A stretch of 7,080 bases of DNA from Treponema sp. (lineage in GTDB: Bacteria; Spirochaetota; Spirochaetia; Treponematales; Breznakiellaceae), in assembly GCA_009786625.1 (NCBI GenBank), contig WQRT01000047.1:1-7080 (forward strand), written 5' to 3'. Below the pieces are notes generated by a model. It did no database searches and was not told the DNA's origin. It worked only from the letters and a program-made list of their open reading frames with translations. Below, one piece after another: positions 1 through 5,682 of this stretch (positions within the stretch are counted from its first letter, which is position 1; each line of letters starts with the position of its first letter). The translations under genes and the position numbers were made by a program.

Positions 1-1533
1 TATCTGCCGGTACAACGCGAGACATTCTTAAAAGAAATATTTTTAAAAATTCCTCCTCCCGCTCTGCTTGACGGCCTTTCAGATGCTGACCGTTTTTTAA
101 AAATATTTTTAAAGGAAACTAATTCTCAAACAGCGGACATCCCGCTTAGCGTGTTAGCTGATTTACCGGAAAAACTGAGAGCGGCTGACGGTAATATAGT
201 GGTTTTTTATTACACGGAGAACGCAATAGGGAAAATAATAAAAGTTATTCCAGATATATCACAGGCTGCCGGTGACTCAATGTTTGAAATCCTGCGTTCT
301 TCGATAGACAATAGTCAATCGTCATTATCATACGGTATCGCGGTTGATATCGGCACTACAACGGCGGCTCTCTGGCTTGTGGATTTAAAAAACGGAAAGG
401 TTTTATCTGCCCGTAACGCTTGGAACAGCCAGGCGGAGTGCGCTCTTGATGTAATCGGAAGAATTAATTACGCGAAAAAATTCGGCGCGGAATTAAAAGA
501 ACGGATTTTAAAGACAATCAACACATTAATTCTTGAAGTATGCGATGATGTAAAAATAAAAAGCGATCAGATTTTATGCGTTTCCATTACAGGCAATACC
601 ACAATGATTCATCTCCTTTTGGGAATAATTCCCGAATATATAAGGCTCCATCCATACACACCGGTGGTTTTCCAGACGCAAGTTTACACGGCAGCCGCGA
701 CAGGGATCTCCGCCTGTGAAAACGCACCTGTTTTAACCGCGCCCGCCGTAGGAAGTTATGTCGGCGGAGACATTACGGCAGGGTTGTTATGCACAAGCCT
801 TGCGTTAGACGAAAATGATTTAATCCTTTTTATAGACATCGGCACGAACGGGGAAATCGTTCTTGGAAACGGAGAATTTATTTTCGCGTGTGCGTGTTCA
901 GCCGGTCCCGCTTTTGAAGGCGGAAGAATCAAATGCGGAATGCGCGCCGGAAAAGGAGCGATAGAAAAAGTTGTAATCAACAAAGACGGAAAACCCGAGA
1001 TCTCTGTAATCGGCGGCGGAAGTCCGAAAGGAATATGCGGCTCCGGGATAATTTCCGCGGCGGCGGAATTATTCAGGAAGGGAATAATCGACAGCGCCGG
1101 AAAATTTTGCGGTGAAGAAAGCAAGTATATGTTATGTGAAGGAATCGCGGTAAATGAAACTGATATAGATAGTTTTATCCGCGCTAAAGGCGCGATTTTT
1201 TCCGCGTGTCAAACCATGCTTGATACTGTTGGAATGTCTTTCGGCGATTTAAAAAAAGTTTATGTCGCCGGTGGATTCGGAAATTATCTTGATCTTGAAG
1301 ACGCGGGAACAGTCGGTTTATTACCGCGGCTGCCAGACGGGAAAATCACTTTCCTCGGTAATTCTTCGGTTGTCGGAGCGTACCTGTCGCTTGTCAGCGA
1401 GGAGCGGCGGCTTAAGGTAAAAGAGCTGGCAGGAAAAATTACTTACATTGATTTAAGCAGCGAGAGCGGGTACATGGATCATTACACGGGAGCGCTGTTC
1501 CTGCCGCATACGGATAAAAAGCTGTTTGAATAA
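1..1533 (+). CDS. RACo-like ASKHA-domain ATPase (DUF4445), reductive activator of corrinoid proteins, 5'-truncated by the window
   Basis: The frame is open from base 1, so the gene begins upstream; the GTG at 151 is only an internal codon. The 510 visible residues run from the linker region through the ASKHA core to the C-terminus. Visible motifs are the phosphate-binding DIGTTT (visible residues 116-121), TGNTTMIH (about 197-204), a second DIGTNGE (about 279-285), GPAFEGGR (about 302-309) and the adenosine-side AGGFGN (about 423-428). These are typical of RACo and related DUF4445 proteins. Family members use ATP hydrolysis to drive electrons onto the Co(II) centre of corrinoid methyl-carrier proteins and so reactivate them. 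They usually carry an N-terminal 2Fe-2S ferredoxin-like domain, which here would lie outside the window. The protein should be cytoplasmic. No methyltransferase or corrinoid protein gene is visible nearby, so the specific partner is unknown. The family call is firm; the exact substrate is inference. Confidence 0.9.
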   Translation, partial: YLPVQRETFLKEIFLKIPPPALLDGLSDADRFLKIFLKETNSQTADIPLSVLADLPEKLRAADGNIVVFYYTENAIGKIIKVIPDISQAAGDSMFEILRSSIDNSQSSLSYGIAVDIGTTTAALWLVDLKNGKVLSARNAWNSQAECALDVIGRINYAKKFGAELKERILKTINTLILEVCDDVKIKSDQILCVSITGNTTMIHLLLGIIPEYIRLHPYTPVVFQTQVYTAAATGISACENAPVLTAPAVGSYVGGDITAGLLCTSLALDENDLILFIDIGTNGEIVLGNGEFIFACACSAGPAFEGGRIKCGMRAGKGAIEKVVINKDGKPEISVIGGGSPKGICGSGIISAAAELFRKGIIDSAGKFCGEESKYMLCEGIAVNETDIDSFIRAKGAIFSACQTMLDTVGMSFGDLKKVYVAGGFGNYLDLEDAGTVGLLPRLPDGKITFLGNSSVVGAYLSLVSEERRLKVKELAGKITYIDLSSESGYMDHYTGALFLPHTDKKLFE

Positions 1534-1536
1534 CGC

Positions 1537-1554
1537 CGCGTTCTATATAACGCG
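1537..1554 (+). other. small hairpin after the RACo-like gene, possible weak terminator
   Basis: A perfect 6-bp inverted repeat, CGCGTT / AACGCG, encloses a 6-nt loop and starts 3 nt after the stop codon. Its position suggests 3'-end formation or protection for the upstream transcript. No T-tract follows, so it is not a canonical intrinsic terminator. Function is inferred from position only. Confidence 0.35.
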
Positions 1555-1565
1555 TAATCCGGCAG

Positions 1566-1622
1566 TGTAAAATTATTATACTTGCCAAATTTATTCGTGT
1601 ACTGTTAAAATGGTATTTTACA
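1566..1622. repeat. inverted repeat flanking the yibE/F promoter (possible operator)
   Basis: TGTAAAAT (1566-1573) and its exact reverse complement ATTTTACA (1615-1622) bracket the predicted promoter. The -10 hexamer itself also forms a tighter dyad, TAAAAT-GGT-ATTTTA (1606-1620). Such symmetry around -10 and the start site is where a repressor could bind. The region is AT-rich, so chance symmetry is possible. Confidence 0.35.
1582..1611 (+). promoter_or_regulatory. putative sigma70 promoter for yibE/F
   Basis: TTGCCA (1582-1587) and TAAAAT (1606-1611) are separated by 18 nt, each one mismatch from consensus. Transcription would begin near 1618, only about 8 nt before the ATG at 1626. That would give a very short leader with no Shine-Dalgarno sequence. 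Predicted from sequence only. Confidence 0.5.
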
Positions 1623-1625
1623 ACA

Positions 1626-2777
1626 ATGATAAAAATTAAAATTACCTATCTATTAACAATCGCCGTTTCTGTCATCCTTCTTTTTATCGGACATAAATTC
1701 GCGGTAAACGGCATGATTGGTTTTCAAGGACTTTCGCAGCAGATGGATAGAGCGAAGGTTCAAAAGGTTGTGGAGCGCGTTAAACCCAATTATGATTTTA
1801 TCGACGGTTTAGATGACTACGAAAATATTACACGGATGATACCCGGCGATAAAATTGTATTTGAAGCGAAAATAATTTCCGGGCAGAGAAAGGGCAGGGT
1901 GATTACCGCGGAGCAGACTTTCACCGCCGCTTCGATAGACAGATCAAAAGAAGTTGAAAGAGGCGATAATATACTTTTGGTCAATAACGACGCAGGGTGG
2001 TTTTTCGCAGGATATGTTCGTACAAACGCATTGCTTGTTCTGGGAGCGTTATTCGTAATTTGCCTTATTATTTTCGGCGGCTCAAAAGGTTTCAACACAA
2101 TTTTATCCCTCGGTTTTACGTGCACGGCAGTCTTCGCCGTTTTTGTTCCATCGATTCTTTCGGGTAAAAATATTTATTTAATGTCAGTTATCATCTGTGT
2201 TTTTGTTATAATTATTGTTAATTTTATGGTAATTGGTTTTAATAAAAAATCACTCGCTTCAATCGCCGGATGTACGGGCGGAGTCATAGTTGCCGGAATT
2301 ATCACAGTGTGCATGGATAAGGCGTTGTATATCACAGGGATAATTGACGAACATTCGCGCTACCTAATCAATCTGCCCGGTGATTTACATCTCAATTTAA
2401 ACGCCGTTGTCTTTGCCGGGATCATCATCGGCGCGATGGGCGCCATCATGGATGTCTCAATCTCAATTTCATCATCATTATGGGAAGTGAAGGAAAAAGC
2501 CGGAAATATTACGTTTAAAGAGCTGTTAAACTCCGGTTTTAATATCGGCCGCGATATTATGGGCAGCATGGCGGATACGCTTATTCTGGCGTACATCGGA
2601 AGTTCGCTAACAATCGTGCTTTTACTGAGCGTTTTTTCTACATCTCTTTTAGGGCTGTTCAACAGCGAGATGATCGCAGTGGAAATTTTACAGGCGCTGG
2701 CGGGAAGTCTCGGCATCTTATTCGCCATGCCGCTTACGGCTTTGTTTTGCTCGGCTATTTATATAAAAAAATGTTGA
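1626..2777 (+). CDS. YibE/F family integral membrane protein
   Basis: This 383-residue protein has the YibE/F layout. An N-terminal membrane segment (about 5-24) is followed by an extracytoplasmic or soluble beta-rich domain (about 30-130) and a block of roughly seven membrane helices (about 133-151, 157-177, 185-204, 209-229, 258-284, 310-340 and 353-380). The family-typical signatures are GAMGAIMDVSISISSSLWEVKE-like at about 269-290 (small residues plus MDVS) and NIGRDIMGSMADTLILAYIG at about 306-325. The family's biochemical function is not established; membrane transport has been suggested because of the multi-helix core. The ATG at 1626 is preferred because it precedes the first hydrophobic segment, but no Shine-Dalgarno sequence is visible upstream. 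The gene stands alone between two promoters and its stop codon overlaps the next promoter's -35 box. Confidence 0.85.
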   Translation: MIKIKITYLLTIAVSVILLFIGHKFAVNGMIGFQGLSQQMDRAKVQKVVERVKPNYDFIDGLDDYENITRMIPGDKIVFEAKIISGQRKGRVITAEQTFTAASIDRSKEVERGDNILLVNNDAGWFFAGYVRTNALLVLGALFVICLIIFGGSKGFNTILSLGFTCTAVFAVFVPSILSGKNIYLMSVIICVFVIIIVNFMVIGFNKKSLASIAGCTGGVIVAGIITVCMDKALYITGIIDEHSRYLINLPGDLHLNLNAVVFAGIIIGAMGAIMDVSISISSSLWEVKEKAGNITFKELLNSGFNIGRDIMGSMADTLILAYIGSSLTIVLLLSVFSTSLLGLFNSEMIAVEILQALAGSLGILFAMPLTALFCSAIYIKKC

Positions 2778-2803
2778 CAATTCAATTGAACGGCTTTTAT
2801 AAT
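2774..2803 (+). promoter_or_regulatory. consensus sigma70 promoter of the signalling operon
   Basis: A perfect TTGACA (2774-2779) and a perfect TATAAT (2798-2803) are separated by 18 nt. The -35 box overlaps the TGA stop (2775-2777) of the yibE/F gene. Transcription should start near 2810, leaving a leader of about 20 nt that contains the GGGAG ribosome binding site (2818-2822) for the CheY-like gene. The consensus match implies high basal expression unless repressed. Confidence 0.8.
2781..2790. repeat. 10-bp palindrome in the promoter spacer
   Basis: TTCAATTGAA is perfectly self-complementary and lies between the -35 and -10 boxes. An overlapping dyad, CAATT-C-AATTG, occupies 2778-2788. A protein bound here would block RNA polymerase, so this is a candidate operator. 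It is short and AT-rich, so the assignment is tentative. Confidence 0.35.
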
Positions 2804-2828
2804 GAAAGTTGGCAAAAGGGAGTAAAAT

Positions 2829-3206
2829 ATGGTTAGAATTTTGGTTGTTGACGACAGCTTAATTATGCGGAATATTGTTAAAAATACATTCGCTACCATG
2901 AAGGTCAATTTCCAGTGTCTGGAAGCTGAAAACGGAAAACAGGCGCTAAGGACGCTGGAGAGCAATGAGGTGTCATTAGTTTTTTTAGACTGGAATATGC
3001 CGGGAATGGACGGAATGGAATTTCTTAAAACGGTAAGGGCCATGCCGCAGTACAAGACGTTGCCGGTTGTCATGGTAACATCTGAAAGAGGAAAATTCAG
3101 CGTCATCGAAGCTCTCCAAAACGGAGCTACCGATTATATCGTAAAACCTGTCTCTGAAAAAATCTTCAAGGAAAAAGTACAGGAAATCCTGGTACTTGCG
3201 AGGTAA
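2829..3206 (+). CDS. single-domain CheY-like response regulator
   Basis: This 125-residue protein is a lone receiver domain with no output domain. All phosphorylation-site residues are present: the acidic pair D8-D9, phospho-acceptor D54 (in the context LDWNMPG), T84 and K106 followed by P107. Y103 sits where the switch tyrosine of E. coli CheY lies. GGGAG at 2818-2822, 6 nt before the ATG, supports the start. It is the first gene after a consensus promoter and is followed after only 5 nt by a CheX-type phosphatase gene, then by a CheA-like membrane kinase. It is therefore the likely phospho-acceptor of that kinase and substrate of that phosphatase. Whether it acts on the flagellar motor or another target cannot be read from the sequence. 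Length and motifs make the family call secure; partner assignments are inference from context. Confidence 0.95.
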   Translation: MVRILVVDDSLIMRNIVKNTFATMKVNFQCLEAENGKQALRTLESNEVSLVFLDWNMPGMDGMEFLKTVRAMPQYKTLPVVMVTSERGKFSVIEALQNGATDYIVKPVSEKIFKEKVQEILVLAR

Positions 3207-3211
3207 TAGAA

Positions 3212-3697
3212 ATGGAACAATATATTCAACCGTTTATAGACGGCAGCATTGAAGTTTTCCGCGACTTGTGCAATACGGAAGTGACGGCAAGCAGGCCTTT
3301 TTTTGTTACTCAAAGCGAGTTTGAAACAATCTGGGATGTATCGGGAATCATCGGTTTGTCAGGCGAGGTTAGCGGCGCTGTGGCTATATCGCTTAAAGAA
3401 GCGACCGCCTTCAAACTGACAAATATTCTGACAGGAACCGAGCATACAACCGTTGACAGAGAAGTCACCGATGCGCTCGGCGAAATAATTAATATTATAA
3501 CAGGAAATGTTAAAGAATTTTTCGAGAGGAAAACACGCATTAAAATATCGATGCCTTCTATTATCAAGGGGAGATCGCACTCCATTGTCTGGCCTTCCGA
3601 TAAAACAAGGATTATCTGCATACCATTTTTAATTTTTGAAAACCAGGAATTCTGCCTCTCTGTCGCGGTGGAGCAAGCTAAGGGCGGAGCCAATTAA
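3212..3697 (+). CDS. cheX: CheX-type CheY-P phosphatase
   Basis: This 161-residue protein matches the CheX family in length and pattern. It has an N-terminal helix beginning with the aromatic-rich YIQPFIDGSIEVF, a central LSGEVSGAVAISL strand pair, and the catalytic helix ALGEIINIITGNVK. In that helix, E91 and N94 form the ExxN motif that CheC/CheX/FliY phosphatases use to hydrolyse the aspartyl phosphate of CheY. One such motif is present, as in CheX, rather than the two typical of CheC. The product is predicted to be soluble and cytoplasmic. GAGG at 3200-3203, inside the end of the CheY-like gene and 8 nt before the ATG, supports the start. The 5-nt gap to the receiver gene implies co-translation and suggests the receiver is its substrate. 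In this operon it would switch off the output signal. The enzymatic role follows from the family and is not shown here. Confidence 0.88.
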   Translation: MEQYIQPFIDGSIEVFRDLCNTEVTASRPFFVTQSEFETIWDVSGIIGLSGEVSGAVAISLKEATAFKLTNILTGTEHTTVDREVTDALGEIINIITGNVKEFFERKTRIKISMPSIIKGRSHSIVWPSDKTRIICIPFLIFENQEFCLSVAVEQAKGGAN

Positions 3698-3709
3698 AGG
3701 CAAGCGGTA

Positions 3710-5659
3710 ATGGGAAAGGATAAAAAAAAAGGACAGTTTAAAAAAATATTAGGTGTCATTTTTCTTGGCAGCCGTTATTTCGGACTAACCAATATTAGGG
3801 ATCAGGTAAGGTATATGACCATGAACTGGATTTTCATGGTCGCTATTTTTCCTCTTGTAATTCTCGGCATAACTCAGGTTAATATTAGTATTACAAGGAT
3901 GGCGCTTGACTTCGGCATCGCGTTCCTGTGTTTAACGGCTATCATTATGATCCGCGTCAATGTGCCTCTCAAACTGGTGCCGTTTTTCCCCGTTACAATC
4001 TTTGGGGCTTATTGTTGTTATCTATTGTATCTCGGCGATATAAATTTCTGGGCGGCGATATGGCTTTTAGCTTTCCCGCCTATCGTCATTTTCCTCTGCC
4101 AGATGATGGTTGGAGTAATTGAATCGGTTATTGTTCTTATTGTTTCTATTGTGTTTATGTACACGCCGCTGGCAACGATGATACCGGATAATGAAATACG
4201 AATGAGATTTCTCGGCGCGTATTTTTTGATCGCCGCTCTGTCAGTAATTTACGAATGGATCAGCATACTAAAGGATCGCAAAGAAGAAGATCTAATGGCC
4301 GCCCTTGCGCACGAAAAAGATATGATTCAAACCATGAAGGATAATATCAATCAGGGCATTTTTCTTATGGACGCTGAATTGAATATCCTTCCACAGTATT
4401 CCCGCACATTGATTACAATACTTTCCTATTATGACTCAGACCTTGCCGGTAAAAATTTCCTTTACCTGATCATGGGTTCATTTGATTCTAAACAGCTTCA
4501 GATCATGAAGAATTATTTCGCGATGATTTTCTCGAAAGAAAAAAGCGCGAAAGTGCTTGAAAACGCGAACCCGATTTCTGAGTTTGAATATAAAGTTGAC
4601 GGCGATGTTAAATATTTAAGCACTAAGTTCCAGCTTATAGAACAGCCGAACGGAGAATCGGTTATTATCGGAATTATTCACGATATTTCAAGAGAGAAGG
4701 AAATCGAACACGAACTGCAGATTCAGAAGGATCTTCAGGAAATTGAGATGAAGAATATGTTCGATGTTATAAAGATTGATCCTCTTGTTTTTCAGAATTT
4801 TATTGAAGATACCGATACCAATTTTAATTACATTAACGCCCTTCTTAAGGATCGCCGCCTTTCAGAAAAACAAGTTGTGACAAAAATGTTCCAGTATGTA
4901 CACGCAATAAAATCCAACGCTGTCATTCTGGATTTGGAAAACCTTGCCAATAAACTTCATGTGCTTGAAGATGAAATTAAAGCCGTGTCAAACAGAGATA
5001 CTGTTACGACGAATGATGTTCTCTCTCTTGCGGTAAAGATCGAAACCTTTATGAAAGAGATGGATTCCTACACGGCTATTACAAATAAAATTAACGCATA
5101 TAAAACTAATAATCAGATGGATTCGATCCTCGTTAGCTCCATGTCCAAAGCCGCGGAAAGGCTTGCGAACGAACTTAAAAAGAAAGCAAGGGTAGAGGCA
5201 GGATTTATTGATTTAAATATTTTAGAATCAAAATTACGAAAACCGATAAAGGATATTTTATTCCAGTGTTTAAGAAACTCCATCTATCACGGCATTGAAT
5301 CTATAGATGAAAGAATTAAAAAGAAAAAAAATCCGCAGGGACTTTTGGTATTTAGTGTAAAAAATGTTGACGGTAAAGCGGAAGTGATCTTCTCCGATGA
5401 CGGCGCCGGTCTTAACTGGGATAAAATAAAAGATAAATATTTACAGGCGAATCCCGGCGCGAAAGTTGACAGAAAGATTCTTCTAAGCTCGATTTTTTCG
5501 CCTGAGTTTTCCACCGCAGACGAAGAAAGCACAGCAGCCGGCAGAGGCGTAGGTTTAAGTCTTGTGAAAGATCTTGTAAAGGAATATAACGGTTCCATCA
5601 ATGTTAATTCAACAGAATCCGGTCTTGTGTTCAAATTTATTTTCCCGTTGGCAGGTTAA
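3710..5659 (+). CDS. membrane PAS-Hpt-CheA-type histidine kinase
   Basis: This 649-residue protein has a basic N-terminus followed by about six membrane helices (about 38-57, 64-82, 87-107, 112-130, 134-155 and 166-186) with almost no extracytoplasmic domain. Next come a PAS-like domain (about 205-330) and a short coiled linker (about 328-350). A helical Hpt domain follows (about 355-450), with phosphorylatable H398 and K401 in HAIKSNA. The C-terminal ATPase is of CheA P4 type. It has N523 in LRNSIYHGIES, D564-G565-A566-G567, and GRGVGLSLVK at about 611-620 preceded by a FSTADE-like lid. The segment SKAAERLANELKKKARVEAG (about 479-498) resembles the CheA P3-P4 junction. No HisKA H-box, CheA P2 or CheW-like P5 domain is present. 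The likely role is autophosphorylation on H398 and transfer to the upstream CheY-like receiver. AAAGG at 3696-3700, 9 nt before the ATG, supports the start. An A9 tract lies at codons 5-7. Confidence 0.85.
   Translation: MGKDKKKGQFKKILGVIFLGSRYFGLTNIRDQVRYMTMNWIFMVAIFPLVILGITQVNISITRMALDFGIAFLCLTAIIMIRVNVPLKLVPFFPVTIFGAYCCYLLYLGDINFWAAIWLLAFPPIVIFLCQMMVGVIESVIVLIVSIVFMYTPLATMIPDNEIRMRFLGAYFLIAALSVIYEWISILKDRKEEDLMAALAHEKDMIQTMKDNINQGIFLMDAELNILPQYSRTLITILSYYDSDLAGKNFLYLIMGSFDSKQLQIMKNYFAMIFSKEKSAKVLENANPISEFEYKVDGDVKYLSTKFQLIEQPNGESVIIGIIHDISREKEIEHELQIQKDLQEIEMKNMFDVIKIDPLVFQNFIEDTDTNFNYINALLKDRRLSEKQVVTKMFQYVHAIKSNAVILDLENLANKLHVLEDEIKAVSNRDTVTTNDVLSLAVKIETFMKEMDSYTAITNKINAYKTNNQMDSILVSSMSKAAERLANELKKKARVEAGFIDLNILESKLRKPIKDILFQCLRNSIYHGIESIDERIKKKKNPQGLLVFSVKNVDGKAEVIFSDDGAGLNWDKIKDKYLQANPGAKVDRKILLSSIFSPEFSTADEESTAAGRGVGLSLVKDLVKEYNGSINVNSTESGLVFKFIFPLAG
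3722..3730 (+). repeat. A9 homopolymer in the start of the CheA-like kinase gene
   Basis: Nine consecutive A residues encode Lys5-Lys7, only 12 nt after the start codon. A run of seven A follows at 3740-3746. Tracts of this length near a 5' end can slip during replication or transcription and shift the frame. Here the frame is intact. They may equally reflect a lysine-rich N-terminus. Confidence 0.6.
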
Positions 5660-5682
5660 ACCGGCGGACTTCGGTACCGTAT

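Noticed and set aside
10..120. Repeated FLKEIFLK / FLKIFLKE coding segments with A/T-rich runs near the window start
   Set aside because: The similarity is short and lies in the variable linker region of the RACo-like protein. It reads as lysine- and phenylalanine-rich helix composition rather than a DNA repeat.
756..1124. Minus-strand open frame of 122 codons inside the RACo-like gene
   Set aside because: It is fully antisense to a well-conserved ASKHA coding region, has a low-complexity proline- and serine-rich product and no recognisable domain. It is a shadow of the real gene.
1526..1551. Alternative promoter TTGAAT ... TATAAC right after the RACo-like gene
   Set aside because: The spacer would be only 14 nt, too short for a sigma70 promoter, and the TATAAC falls in the loop and arm of the small hairpin.
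3310..3693. Minus-strand open frame of 127 codons opposite cheX
   Set aside because: It is antisense to a gene with an intact ExxN catalytic motif and has no start signal or recognisable family features.
4295..4340. H201-E202 of the CheA-like kinase as a possible HisKA phosphorylation site
   Set aside because: It lacks the R-T-P or similar continuation of an H box and precedes the PAS domain, so it is a linker residue. H398 in the Hpt domain is the far better candidate.
5660..5682. CGGTACCG palindrome in the gap between the two kinase genes
   Set aside because: It is only 8 bp with no accompanying promoter or T-tract, and is expected by chance at this length.
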